The notes: generated by a model not told the origin, from the letters alone. Positions 24,190-32,035 are shown, numbered from the stretch's first letter. The stretch is 32,321 nt of DNA from an uncultured Ideonella sp. (GCA_946479475.1 CAMLGG010000028.1:1-32321); one strand, 5' to 3'. Numbers and translations: made by a program.

Positions 24190-25274
24190 GGTCTGTTCGA
24201 GGCAGGGGACAGCAAGGGGCGGTAGGGCTCGGCGAGCTCGGGCTGGCCCAGCTGTTCGTAAAGCATCACGAGGTTGGCGGCGGCCAGGTAGCTGCCGCGG
24301 CCGGCGACGGCGCCTTCGAGATCCGGGCGCTCGCCCACGGCGAGGCAACGCTGCCAGGCGCTCTCGATCAGGGGCAGCAGCTCGCCGGCGCGCCCGGGCT
24401 CGTCCGCGGCCCAGTCCAGCAGCAGGTCGCCGAGGGCGAAGAAGAAGTCGGGGGAGTCGTTCCAGCAGGCCAGCTCGGCCTCGGCGCGGTGCAGGCCCTC
24501 GGCGTGGCGGCCGCAGCGCTTGAGCGCATGCAGCCGTCGCACCGCGAGGTCGTGGTACCAGGCCGGCATTTGTTCACGCACGAGCGACTCTGCGCGCGAG
24601 AAGCATTCGAGGGCGTCCGCGTAGCGCTCGTAGACGTCGTGGTCCTTGCCGAGCTGGTAGTGCAGGTAGGCTTCTTCCGGCCGGGCGCGGACGGCGGCTT
24701 CGAGCAGCGCCCGGTTGCGGCCGGCCTTGGCGGCGCGCTGGGCGCCGAGGTAGCCGTCGTGGCCGAAGTGGACGGGCAGGCGCCGCACCGGCAGCTCGTG
24801 CTGCGGCTGCTCGTGCACGCGGCCGGCGTAGCGGATGCTGCCAGGCAGCACGCGGCTGATCCAGCTGCTGGTACGCGTCGCCCGTTGCGTAGAGTCGTCG
24901 TCGCTGTCCACCCGGACGCTGCCGACGAAGGCAGGCGCCTGCCGGCGCAGGGCCGCGATGGCTTCGCCCCCTTCGGTCAGCCACTCGTCGGCGTCCACGA
25001 TCACGTGCCAGTCGGCGGCGGCGAGCTCCAGCGCGGCATTGCGCGCGGCGGCGAAGTCGTCGATCCACATGAACTGACGCACGCGTGCGCCTGCGCGCAT
25101 CGCGCGCGCGCGGGTGTCGTCGCGCGAGCCGGTGTCCAGCACCACGCACTCGTCGACGAAGGGAGCGAAGCTCGCCAGGGCCCGCTCGATGCGGTGCGCT
25201 TCGTCGCGGGCGATCATGACCAGCGCCACGCGGTAGGGGGCGTGGCTCGGGCTCGCGGGCGTGGTGGGAGGCAT
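24186..25274 (-). CDS. GT2 family glycosyltransferase with C-terminal TPR region
   Basis: A 362-aa protein. Residues about 15-110 are a GT-A fold: YRVALVMIARDEAHRIERAL, FVDECVVLDTGSRDDT, then FMWIDDFAAARNAALELA, and the metal-binding DxD-type WHVIVDADEWLTEGG. The middle contains RVHEQPQHEL and HFGHDGYL, typical of the SunS/TPR-GT2 type. Residues about 185-355 are helical TPR-like repeats (ARPEEAYLHYQLGKDHDVYE, YADALECFSRAESL). Start ATG 25274 is preferred to the GTG at 25283; the upstream site is weak. It overlaps the TPR-GT41 gene by 4 bp. Its divergent neighbour is fliC1, 272 bp away. Likely role: adds a sugar to a protein or to a protein-bound glycan, perhaps extending what the GT41 enzyme starts. 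Confidence 0.87.
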   Translation of the reverse strand: MPPTTPASPSHAPYRVALVMIARDEAHRIERALASFAPFVDECVVLDTGSRDDTRARAMRAGARVRQFMWIDDFAAARNAALELAAADWHVIVDADEWLTEGGEAIAALRRQAPAFVGSVRVDSDDDSTQRATRTSSWISRVLPGSIRYAGRVHEQPQHELPVRRLPVHFGHDGYLGAQRAAKAGRNRALLEAAVRARPEEAYLHYQLGKDHDVYERYADALECFSRAESLVREQMPAWYHDLAVRRLHALKRCGRHAEGLHRAEAELACWNDSPDFFFALGDLLLDWAADEPGRAGELLPLIESAWQRCLAVGERPDLEGAVAGRGSYLAAANLVMLYEQLGQPELAEPYRPLLSPASNRP

Positions 25275-25430
25275 TGCACGCACTTTAGGGTTGGGCCCGC
25301 GGCCCGAAGCGCCGATAAGACGGTGACGCCACGTCCATTCACGGTCCGTCGGCGCGGCCTCGTCGGGACGACGGGGGCCCCGGCCGGTTGCAAGCGGATT
25401 CGATCCGATGAACAGCGCCGAAAAAAAGGC

Positions 25431-25458
25431 TCAAGTCCGGCGATCGGGATTCCGAAAA
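25431..25458 (+). promoter_or_regulatory. FliA (sigma-28) promoter of fliC1
   Basis: TCAAG at 25431-25435, then 15 bp, then TCCGAAAA at 25451-25458. It resembles the FliA consensus (TAAA/TCAAG-type -35, CCGATAA-type -10) and has the same arrangement as the promoters before fliC2, fliD and fliS in this window. The predicted leader to ATG 25547 is about 80 nt. Confidence 0.7.
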
Positions 25459-25546
25459 GCAGGCTACGGCCCCAACCACTTTCGATCGGGGGCGCAACCA
25501 GGGACCCGCTTGGGTCTGTATCACCACCCCGCGAAGGAGCTTCCAC

Positions 25547-26392
25547 ATGGCAGCCATCATCAATACCAACGTTGCGTCGCTCAACGCCCAGCGCAACCTC
25601 TCGAGCTCCCAATCGGCGCTCTCCACCTCGATGCAGCGCCTGTCCTCGGGCCTGCGCATCAACTCGGCCAAGGACGACGCGGCCGGCCTGGCGATCGCCG
25701 AGCGCATGAACGCCCAGGTCCGCGGCATGAATGTCGCGGTGCGCAACGCCAACGACGGCATCTCCCTGGCGCAGACGGCCGAAGGCGCCCTGAGCAAGGT
25801 GGGCGACGCCCTGCAGCGCATGCGTGAGCTGGCCGTGCAGGCCCGCAACGCCACCAACTCCAGCTCGGACAAGGACTCCCTGAACAAGGAATTCTCCGAA
25901 CTGCAGAGCGAAATCACCCGCGTGATGGGCGGCACGGCCTTCAACGGCAAGAAGATCCTGGGTGCCGACGCCACGGCGATGACCTTCCAGATCGGCGCCA
26001 ACACGACGACCGACGACGAAGTCACGATCACCACCGAGGACATGACGTCCAACAGCGACATCACGGCCGTCACCGGCAGCACGGCGGTCATCGACTCGTC
26101 GGCCACGACCGGCGACATCGCGACCATCATCGACAACATCGATACCGCGATCGACACCGTCAACGACCAGCGCGCCACCTTCGGCGCCAGCCAGAGCCGC
26201 TTTGACGCGATCATCTCCAACCTGCAGTCCTCGGTGGAGGCCCAGACGGCCGCCCGCAGCCGGATCATGGACACGGACTTCGCGGCGGAGACGGCCAACC
26301 TGAGCCGGGCGCAGATCCTGCAGCAGGCCGGCACGGCGATGGTCGCCCAGGCCAACCAGCTGCCGCAGAACGTGCTCTCTCTTCTTCGATGA
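25547..26392 (+). CDS. fliC: Flagellin 1
   Basis: A 281-aa flagellin, the filament subunit exported by the flagellar type III system. The conserved N-terminal D0/D1 region has [46 protein letters not shown], and [16 protein letters not shown]. The C-terminal D1/D0 region has [31 protein letters not shown] and [20 protein letters not shown]. Only about 80 residues, rich in Thr/Ser/Asp, separate the two halves, so the outer D2/D3 domains are absent and the filament is thin-surfaced. The Thr/Ser-rich middle is the likely O-glycosylation area. GAAGGAG precedes ATG 25547. Nucleotides 25627-25894 are identical to part of fliC2. No terminator is evident after the stop. Confidence 0.96.
   Translation: MAAIINTNVASLNAQRNLSSSQSALSTSMQRLSSGLRINSAKDDAAGLAIAERMNAQVRGMNVAVRNANDGISLAQTAEGALSKVGDALQRMRELAVQARNATNSSSDKDSLNKEFSELQSEITRVMGGTAFNGKKILGADATAMTFQIGANTTTDDEVTITTEDMTSNSDITAVTGSTAVIDSSATTGDIATIIDNIDTAIDTVNDQRATFGASQSRFDAIISNLQSSVEAQTAARSRIMDTDFAAETANLSRAQILQQAGTAMVAQANQLPQNVLSLLR
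25627..25894 (+). repeat. 268-nt block identical to 26768-27035 in fliC2 (gene-conversion tract)
   Basis: Every base of 25627-25894 matches 26768-27035, including all synonymous sites, over the coding region for the N-terminal D1 helices. The flanks of the two genes diverge on both sides, and fliC3 shows many silent differences in the same region. This is what a recent conversion between fliC1 and fliC2 would leave. Confidence 0.9.
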
Positions 26393-26493
26393 AGGCGGGG
26401 CGGCCGCCGAAGATGTAGCCGCCTGACACCCCAATCGCTCCAGGCCCGCCGGCACCCTCGAGGTGCCGCAGGCCCGAGGCCAGAAGAAAGTCC

Positions 26494-26520
26494 TCAAGGT
26501 TTTCCGACGCGCTTCCGATA
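26494..26520 (+). promoter_or_regulatory. FliA (sigma-28) promoter of fliC2
   Basis: TCAAG at 26494-26498, 15 bp, then TCCGATA at 26514-26520; this is the best -10 match to the FliA consensus along with fliD and fliS. It lies 167 bp before ATG 26688, giving a leader of about 160 nt that contains dyads such as GGACC-TGC-GGTCC and CGGGCG/CGCCCG. The 295-bp gap between fliC1 and fliC2 holds nothing else I can support. Confidence 0.75.
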
Positions 26521-26687
26521 CACCAGCCAACAGGAACTGCATCCGCGGGACCTGCGGTCCGGTGAGACGACCGAGGGCCGGGCGACACCCGAGAAGGGGC
26601 GCCCGACCGGAGGAGCCCCGGCATTTGCGTGCAATCGACGCCGGTGCTTTAACCGGAGCCAATCGGCAACCTTGAAGGAGTTTCGAC

Positions 26688-27533
26688 ATGCCCCAGACCA
26701 TCAACACCAACATCTCGTCGCTGAACGCCCAGCGCAACCTGAACGCCTCGCAATCCTCGCTGGCGGTCTCGATGCAGCGCCTGTCCTCGGGCCTGCGCAT
26801 CAACTCGGCCAAGGACGACGCGGCCGGCCTGGCGATCGCCGAGCGCATGAACGCCCAGGTCCGCGGCATGAATGTCGCGGTGCGCAACGCCAACGACGGC
26901 ATCTCCCTGGCGCAGACGGCCGAAGGCGCCCTGAGCAAGGTGGGCGACGCCCTGCAGCGCATGCGTGAGCTGGCCGTGCAGGCCCGCAACGCCACCAACT
27001 CCAGCTCGGACAAGGACTCCCTGAACAAGGAATTCGCCGAGCTGCAGAGCGAAATCAACCGCGTCCTCGGAGGCACCAGCTTCAACGGCAAGAAGGTGCT
27101 GGGCGCGGACGCCACGGCGATGACCTTCCAGATCGGCGCCAACACGACGACCGACGACACGATCACCATGACCACCGAGGACATGACGGCCAACACCGAC
27201 ATCACCTCGGTGACCGCCTCGACGGCCGTGATCGACGCCTCGGCCACGACCGGCGACATCGCGACCATCATCGACAACATCGACACGGCGATCGACACGA
27301 TCAACGACCAGCGCGCCACCTTCGGCGCCACGCAGAGCCGGTTCGACGCGATCATCGCCAACCTGCAGCAGTCGGTCGAGGCGCAAAGCGCCGCCCGCAG
27401 CCGCATCATGGACACGGACTTCGCGGCGGAAACCGCCAACCTGAGCCGGGCGCAGATCCTGCAGCAGGCCGGCACGGCGATGGTGGCGCAGGCCAACCAG
27501 CTGCCGCAGGGCGTATTGAGCCTGCTGCGCTGA
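26688..27533 (+). CDS. fliC: Flagellin 2
   Basis: A 281-aa flagellin paralogue in direct tandem with fliC1. The N-terminus is [20 protein letters not shown], and residues about 28-116 are encoded by DNA identical to fliC1. The central region ([20 protein letters not shown]) is Thr-rich and differs from fliC1, and the C-terminus has [20 protein letters not shown] and [17 protein letters not shown] at 8-13 nt upstream supports ATG 26688. It has its own FliA promoter and is followed by a strong terminator at 27565-27593, so it forms its own transcript. Like its neighbours it lacks D2/D3 domains. Confidence 0.96.
   Translation: MPQTINTNISSLNAQRNLNASQSSLAVSMQRLSSGLRINSAKDDAAGLAIAERMNAQVRGMNVAVRNANDGISLAQTAEGALSKVGDALQRMRELAVQARNATNSSSDKDSLNKEFAELQSEINRVLGGTSFNGKKVLGADATAMTFQIGANTTTDDTITMTTEDMTANTDITSVTASTAVIDASATTGDIATIIDNIDTAIDTINDQRATFGATQSRFDAIIANLQQSVEAQSAARSRIMDTDFAAETANLSRAQILQQAGTAMVAQANQLPQGVLSLLR
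26768..27035 (+). repeat. 268-nt block identical to 25627-25894 in fliC1
   Basis: This is the partner of the block in fliC1, with the same length and no mismatch. A further identical 51-nt stretch covers the codons for [17 protein letters not shown] in both genes, after a short diverged interval. Confidence 0.9.
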
Positions 27534-27564
27534 CGCCAGTCGAAGGCGACCCCTTCCCCCCGAG

Positions 27565-27593
27565 AGCCCCCGGCCTGCCGCCGGGGGCTTTTT
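27565..27593 (+). terminator. Rho-independent terminator after fliC2
   Basis: AGCCCCCGG at 27565-27573 and CCGGGGGCT at 27581-27589 form a perfect 9-bp stem with a 7-nt loop. The run TTTTT at 27589-27593 follows at once. It sits 32 bp after the fliC2 stop. Confidence 0.9.
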
Positions 27594-27661
27594 CGTTGAT
27601 GGGGCGGAAATTGGGGGTTTGACCGCCTTCATTTCGGCCCTTTGCCGGCACCCGGGGCTCT

Positions 27662-27688
27662 TCAGAATTCGTCCAACGCTTCCAACGA
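27662..27688 (+). promoter_or_regulatory. Degenerate FliA-like promoter of fliC3
   Basis: TCAGAATT at 27662-27669 and TCCAACGA at 27681-27688 have the same start-to-start spacing (19 bp) as the fliD promoter elements, but the -10 lacks the GATA core. If used, it should be weaker than the other flagellar promoters here. No better promoter is visible between the fliC2 terminator and ATG 27732. Confidence 0.4.
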
Positions 27689-27731
27689 CCTGGGGGCGTA
27701 GCCCGACAGGTTGTCACTGAAGAGGTGCCCC

Positions 27732-28580
27732 ATGCCCCAGACCATCAACACCAACATCGCGTCGCTCAACGCCCAGCGCAACCTGAACGCTTCGCAGAGC
27801 TCGCTGACCACCGCGATGCAGCGCCTGTCCTCCGGCATGCGCGTCAACTCGGCCAAGGACGATGCGGCCGGCCTGGCGATCGCCGAGCGCATGAACGCCC
27901 AGGTCCGTGGCATGAACGTGGCGATCCGCAATGCGAACGACGGCATCTCCCTGGCGCAGACCGCCGAAGGCGCGCTGAGCAAGGTGGGCGACGCCCTGCA
28001 GCGGATGCGCGAGCTGGCGATCCAGGCCCGCAACTGGACCAACTCCAGCTCCGACAAGGACTCCCTGAACAAGGAATTCGCCGAGCTGCAGAGCGAGATC
28101 ACCCGGGTGCTCGGCGGCACGACCTTCAACGGCAAGGCCATCCTCGGCGCGGACGCGACGACGATGGATTTCCAGATCGGCGCCAACACCTCGGCCGACG
28201 ACCTGATCAGCATCGCGACGACCAACATGACCAGCGCCACCGACATCTCGGCGGTGACGATCAGCACCGCGGTGATCGACGCCTCGGCCTCGGTCGGCGC
28301 GATCGGCACGGTGATCGACAACATCGACCTGGCGCTCGACCTGGTGAACAACACCCGCGCCACCTTCGGCGCGACCCAGAGCCGCTTCGACGCGATCATC
28401 TCCAACCTGCAGCAGTCGGTGGAGAACCAGTCCGCCGCCCGCAGCCGGATCATGGATGCCGACTTTGCCGCGGAGACCGCCGCCATGAGCCGCGGCCAGA
28501 TCCTGCAGCAGGCCGGCACGGCGATGGTCGCCCAGGCCAACCAGCTTCCGCAGCAGGTCTTGCGCCTGCTCCAGGGCTAG
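27732..28580 (+). CDS. fliC: Flagellin 3 (divergent paralogue)
   Basis: A 282-aa flagellin. ATG 27732 ([20 protein letters not shown]) matches the family N-terminus and follows AGAGGTG; the frame extending to 27711 is not needed. D0/D1 motifs are intact ([60 protein letters not shown]). It differs from fliC1/2 at many silent and some coding positions, so it has escaped the conversion seen between them. In the conserved D1 turn it has [10 protein letters not shown] where the others have [10 protein letters not shown], an Ala-to-Trp change. The centre (NTSADDLISIATTNMTSATD) is again Ser/Thr rich. A dense set of hairpins follows the stop. It is probably a minor or conditionally used filament subunit. 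Confidence 0.95.
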   Translation: MPQTINTNIASLNAQRNLNASQSSLTTAMQRLSSGMRVNSAKDDAAGLAIAERMNAQVRGMNVAIRNANDGISLAQTAEGALSKVGDALQRMRELAIQARNWTNSSSDKDSLNKEFAELQSEITRVLGGTTFNGKAILGADATTMDFQIGANTSADDLISIATTNMTSATDISAVTISTAVIDASASVGAIGTVIDNIDLALDLVNNTRATFGATQSRFDAIISNLQQSVENQSAARSRIMDADFAAETAAMSRGQILQQAGTAMVAQANQLPQQVLRLLQG

Positions 28581-28593
28581 TCATGGAACACCC

Positions 28594-28650
28594 GGCGCCG
28601 GGGTACCGGCGCCACCCTCCGCGAGGGTGCGCGGCCGCTAGGGAGCGGCC
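28594..28650 (+). repeat. Three back-to-back hairpins downstream of fliC3
   Basis: GGCGCCGG-GGTA-CCGGCGCC at 28594-28613, ACCCTC-CGC-GAGGGT at 28614-28628, and GGCCGCT-AGGG-AGCGGCC at 28633-28650 are all perfect stems. None has a T-run. They may stabilise the fliC3 transcript 3' end or take part in termination. Confidence 0.65.
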
Positions 28651-28683
28651 CGGCGCTGGCCGCGCAGGATGACAGTTTTGAAG

Positions 28684-28741
28684 TGCGCCGCAGGCGCCCG
28701 AGGGATGCACCGATAGCGCCCCGGGACTTGCGGCGCATTTT
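28684..28741 (+). terminator. Probable terminator after fliC3
   Basis: TGCGCCGCA (28684-28692) pairs perfectly with TGCGGCGCA (28729-28737). An inner GGCGC/GCGCC pair lies at 28693-28697 and 28716-28720, and a short T-rich run follows at 28738-28742. The stem ends 10 bp before the fliD -35, which makes it a natural boundary between fliC3 and fliD. Confidence 0.6.
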
Positions 28742-28751
28742 CATTGGGCTC

Positions 28752-28777
28752 TCAAGTTTTCCGCGCGCTGTCCGATA
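28752..28777 (+). promoter_or_regulatory. FliA (sigma-28) promoter of fliD
   Basis: TCAAGTTT starts at 28752 and TCCGATA lies at 28771-28777 (14 bp between TCAAG and TCCGATA). This is a close match to the FliA consensus. The leader to GTG 28806 is only about 20 nt. Confidence 0.75.
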
Positions 28778-28805
28778 CGCCGGATAGCGAAGAAAGGATC
28801 ACAGC

Positions 28806-30227
28806 GTGACGACCATCAGCTCCCTCGGTGTCGGCAGCGGCATCGACGCCGAATCGATCATCTCCGCCCTGATGTCGGCGGAAAGCAGGCCGCTGAACCT
28901 GCTGAAGACCGAGGCGACCGACATCTCGTCCAAGATCTCGATCTGGGGCAACGTGTCGAGCTACGTCTCCGCGCTGCAGGATTCGGTGAGGGACCTCTCC
29001 TCGGTCAGCATCTGGAGCGGGGTGACCGCCTCCTCCTCGAACGACAGCGCGGTCGGCGTGGCCTCGGACACCGGCGCCTCCGCCGGCTCGCACAGCATCA
29101 ACGTGACCACGCTCGCGGCGGGGCAGACGGTGGCCAGCTCGGCCTTCGCCGACAGCAGCTCCACCCTGAGCGCCGGCACCCTGCAGATCCAGCTCGGCGC
29201 CTGGTCGGGCACGAGCTTCACCGCCAAGTCGGGCTCGAACCCCGTGAGCGTCACCGTCTCGGCGACTGACACCCTGGCCGACGTGCGCGACAAGATCAAC
29301 AGCGCCGCTGCGGGCGTCAGCGCCTCCATCGTCACCGACGCCAGCGGCGCGCGGCTGGTGCTGCGCTCCGACGACACCGGTGCCGAGAACGGCTTCATGC
29401 TCACGGCCACCGAGGATGTCGATGACGGCAACGCGGCGACCGGCCTTTCGGCGCTCGGCTTCACCGCCAACGACGGCACCGCGCCCATGACCCTGAGCCA
29501 GGCGGCGGTCAACGCGGCCCTGACTGTCGACGGCATCCCGATCAGCTCCGCCAGCAACACCGTCACCGGCGCGCTCGAGGGCGTCACGCTGAGCCTGAAG
29601 GAGACCACCACCACGGCCGTCTCGGTGTCGGTGGCGACGGACACGGAAGCGATCTCGACCTCGATCGACAGCTTCGTGAGCGCGTTCAACACGCTCATGA
29701 ACTACCTGAAGTCGCAGACCAAGTACGACGAGGCGGCCAAGAAGGGCGCGCCCCTGCAGGGAGACCCGGCCGCCGTCGGCATGATCTCGCAGCTGCGCAA
29801 CGTGATGAACGTCGACTACACCGGCGGAACGCTCTACTCCCGCCTGTCCGACATCGGCATCACGGTGAACAAGGACGGCACGCTGGCCAAGAAGACCAGC
29901 GGCATCGAGGATGCGCTCGGCCACCTCGATGCGCTCAAGGCGATGTTCGCCGACGACGGCACGGGAACGACCGAGTCCACCGGCATCATGCAGCGCTTCT
30001 ACGACTGGTCCAACCAGGTGCTGGGCGACCAGGGCTCGCTGAACTCCAAGACCACCGGCCTGCGGTCCTCGCTGGACCGCAACAGCGACCGGCAGGACTC
30101 GATGCAGAACCGGCTCGACCAGATGGAAAAGCGCCTGCGCGCCCAGTACGAAGCCCTGGACACCCAGATGGCCGCGCTGCAGGGCACGAGCAGCTACGTG
30201 ACGCAGATGATCAATTCGCTGGGGTGA
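28806..30227 (+). CDS. fliD: Flagellar filament cap / hook-associated protein 2
   Basis: A 473-aa FliD, the pentameric or hexameric cap that folds flagellin at the filament tip. The FliD_N domain begins TTISSLGVGSGIDAESIISA at residues 2-21 and runs on through IWGNVSSYVSALQDSVRDLS. The middle is Thr/Ser-rich beta domains (SINVTTLAAGQTVASSAFAD, VDGIPISSASNTVTGALEGV). The FliD_C helical domain (about 225-473) ends with NRLDQMEKRLRAQYEALDTQ, MAALQGTSSYVTQMINSLG, the coiled-coil D0 tail. The start codon is GTG 28806, with AAAGGA about 8 nt upstream. Its own FliA promoter is at 28752-28777. It is followed by fliS 193 bp later. Confidence 0.96.
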   Translation: MTTISSLGVGSGIDAESIISALMSAESRPLNLLKTEATDISSKISIWGNVSSYVSALQDSVRDLSSVSIWSGVTASSSNDSAVGVASDTGASAGSHSINVTTLAAGQTVASSAFADSSSTLSAGTLQIQLGAWSGTSFTAKSGSNPVSVTVSATDTLADVRDKINSAAAGVSASIVTDASGARLVLRSDDTGAENGFMLTATEDVDDGNAATGLSALGFTANDGTAPMTLSQAAVNAALTVDGIPISSASNTVTGALEGVTLSLKETTTTAVSVSVATDTEAISTSIDSFVSAFNTLMNYLKSQTKYDEAAKKGAPLQGDPAAVGMISQLRNVMNVDYTGGTLYSRLSDIGITVNKDGTLAKKTSGIEDALGHLDALKAMFADDGTGTTESTGIMQRFYDWSNQVLGDQGSLNSKTTGLRSSLDRNSDRQDSMQNRLDQMEKRLRAQYEALDTQMAALQGTSSYVTQMINSLG

Positions 30228-30359
30228 CGTCGTTGGCAGCGCCGGCAAGGCGCGGCGTCAAAAAGGCAGGGGGCGTGCGCGCAAGTGCACGTCCCCTGGT
30301 CATTTCGGGGTCCCCGAACTGAAGCGGAAAGTAGGGCGGGTTCGCGCGCCAGTCCATCC

Positions 30360-30386
30360 TCAAGAACGCGGTTGCAGGTTCCGATA
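30360..30386 (+). promoter_or_regulatory. FliA (sigma-28) promoter of fliS-fliT-ycgR
   Basis: TCAAG at 30360-30364, then 15 bp, then TCCGATA at 30380-30386, 34 bp before ATG 30421. It has the same pattern as the fliC1, fliC2 and fliD promoters. It probably drives the three downstream genes together. Confidence 0.7.
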
Positions 30387-30420
30387 TGCAAGGCAGACGC
30401 CAACGCATTGCACCCACCGC

Positions 30421-30849
30421 ATGTTCTACGCCCAGACCTCCAGCCCCTTCGGCCGCACCGGCGGCATGGCCAACGCCTACCGCCAGGTCGGCGTCGAGAC
30501 GAGCGTGCACTCCGCCTCGCCCCACCGCCTGATCGCCATGCTGTTCGACGGCTACATGGACGCGCTCACCGCCGCCCGCGGCGCCATGCGCCAGGGCCAG
30601 GTGGAGGCCAAGGGCAAGGCCATCAGCCGCGCCGCGCGCATCGTCGACGAGGGGCTCAAGGCCAGCCTGAACGTCAGCGAAGGCGGCCAGCTCGCCGAGG
30701 ACCTGCGTGCCCTGTACGAGTACCTGACCATGCGCCTGACACAGGCCAACATCCGCAACGACGAGGCGATCCTCGACGAATGCGCCAACCTCGTCGAGCC
30801 CCTGCGTGCCGCCTGGCGCGAGATCGGCGACAAGGTCGCTTCCCTCTGA
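30421..30849 (+). CDS. fliS: Flagellin export chaperone
   Basis: A 142-aa FliS, the cytoplasmic chaperone that binds the flagellin C-terminus until export. After a short N-terminal arm the canonical helices appear: NAYRQVGVETSVHSASPHRL, IAMLFDGYMDALTAARGAMR, GKAISRAARIVDEGLKASLN, and LAEDLRALYEYLTMRLTQAN. SPHRLI and LYEYL are the FliS signature. The length is normal for the family. ATG 30421 follows the FliA promoter closely, and no strong Shine-Dalgarno sequence is seen. It is 68 bp upstream of the FliT-like gene. Confidence 0.95.
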   Translation: MFYAQTSSPFGRTGGMANAYRQVGVETSVHSASPHRLIAMLFDGYMDALTAARGAMRQGQVEAKGKAISRAARIVDEGLKASLNVSEGGQLAEDLRALYEYLTMRLTQANIRNDEAILDECANLVEPLRAAWREIGDKVASL

Positions 30850-30917
30850 GAAGCCGTTTCGCCCTGCTCCTTTCGCCATTCGCCGCCTCAACGCTGTCAT
30901 CGTCGAGAACCACCGCC

Positions 30918-31217
30918 ATGAGCCACACGCTGCTGAACTACTACGAAGCCATCGAGCGCGCCAGCGCCGACATGCTGGACGCTGCTCGCAACGGCAACTG
31001 GGACGAGGTGGTCAAGCTGGAAGGCGCCTGCGCCGTGCTGATTTCACAACTCAAGCACGCGGCGAAGGAGCAGAGCTTGCAAGCCGAGGAATCCAGGCTC
31101 AAATCGCGCATCATGCAGCGCATCCTGCTGAACGACGCCGAGATCCGCCACCTGGCCGAGCCCTGGCTCGAGGACCTGGACAACATGCTGGCGGGCAAGT
31201 CCAAGACCCTGCACTGA
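30918..31217 (+). CDS. fliT: FliT-like flagellar chaperone
   Basis: A 99-aa all-helical protein after fliS. It opens LLNYYEAIERASADMLDAAR and has NWDEVVKLEGACAVLISQLK, the usual FliT pattern of a Trp-x(5)-L/LE segment in the second helix, then LNDAEIRHLAEPWLEDLDNM. FliT proteins chaperone FliD and can restrain the master regulator in enterics; in Burkholderiales only the FliD role is likely. Sequence conservation in this family is weak, so position and length carry much of the call. It is 12 bp upstream of the PilZ gene. Confidence 0.85.
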   Translation: MSHTLLNYYEAIERASADMLDAARNGNWDEVVKLEGACAVLISQLKHAAKEQSLQAEESRLKSRIMQRILLNDAEIRHLAEPWLEDLDNMLAGKSKTLH

Positions 31218-31229
31218 ACTCCTGCCCCG

Positions 31230-31991
31230 ATGCATTCGGACACCCGACCCGCTTCGCTGGACGCCCTGGGCTCGCCCGGGGCGTTGGACGCTTTCCGCGT
31301 CGACGATGCGGCCGAGGTGAAGTCGCTGCTGAAGTCGTTGATGGAACGCGGCGTCACGGTCAACCTGAACGGCTCGGACGGCTCCTCCTACGCCACGACG
31401 GTGTGGACGATAGACAGCGTCCACGGCAAGCTGGCCTTCACCGCCGACCTGATGGTGCCCGCGGTGCACCGCCTGGTCGAGGCGGACGAGGCGGTGGCGG
31501 TGGGCTACCTCGACCAGGTCAAGCTGCAGTTCGACGTGAGCGACCGCATGCTGGTGCACGGCCGCCAGACCTGCGTCCTGCAGGCCGCCTTGCCGAAGGA
31601 GCTCTTCCGATTCCAGCGCCGCAGCGCCTACCGGGTCCGCACGCTCGATCGCAGCGCCCCCACGGCCCGCTTCCGCCATCCGGCGATCCCCGAGATGCTG
31701 CTGGAGCTCCGCGTGCTCGACGTCTCGGTCGGCGGCTGCGCCTTATTCATGCCCTCCGACGTGCCGATGGTGGAACCCGGCGTGCAGATCAACGACTGCA
31801 TCATCGAGCTCGACGCCGGCACCTTGCTGCGTGGCTCGCTCGTCGTGCACCACGTCACCTCCATCCAGCCCGATTCGCGCGGCGTGCGCCTGGGCTGCGA
31901 ACTGCTCGAGCTCGAACCGGAGGCGGTGCGCTCCCTGCAGCGCTACATCGACTTGACGCAGCGCCGGCGGCGGATGATGGCGCTGGATTGA
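31230..31991 (+). CDS. ycgR: Flagellar brake protein, YcgR-like PilZ (c-di-GMP binding)
   Basis: A 253-aa YcgR. Residues about 20-125 are the N-terminal YcgR/PilZN beta domain (GVTVNLNGSDGSSYATTVWT, LKLQFDV-like strand). Residues about 128-245 are the PilZ domain, with the two c-di-GMP motifs FRFQRRSAYRV (RxxxR) and LDVSVGGCALF (DxSxxG). When c-di-GMP rises, such proteins bind the motor and slow swimming or bias rotation. It is the last gene of the fliS-fliT-ycgR group. A short CCTGA-GCCT-TCAGG hairpin without T-run lies at 32010-32023 after the stop. Confidence 0.93.
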   Translation: MHSDTRPASLDALGSPGALDAFRVDDAAEVKSLLKSLMERGVTVNLNGSDGSSYATTVWTIDSVHGKLAFTADLMVPAVHRLVEADEAVAVGYLDQVKLQFDVSDRMLVHGRQTCVLQAALPKELFRFQRRSAYRVRTLDRSAPTARFRHPAIPEMLLELRVLDVSVGGCALFMPSDVPMVEPGVQINDCIIELDAGTLLRGSLVVHHVTSIQPDSRGVRLGCELLELEPEAVRSLQRYIDLTQRRRRMMALD

Positions 31992-32035
31992 GTCCTCGCC
32001 ATCCTTCATCCTGAGCCTTCAGGAGCCCCGATGAG

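Noticed and set aside
25214..28540. Long minus-strand frames opposite the flagellins (up to 760 codons, with repeated segments)
   Set aside because: They are antisense images of the flagellin codons. Their internal repetition simply reflects the flagellin paralogues.
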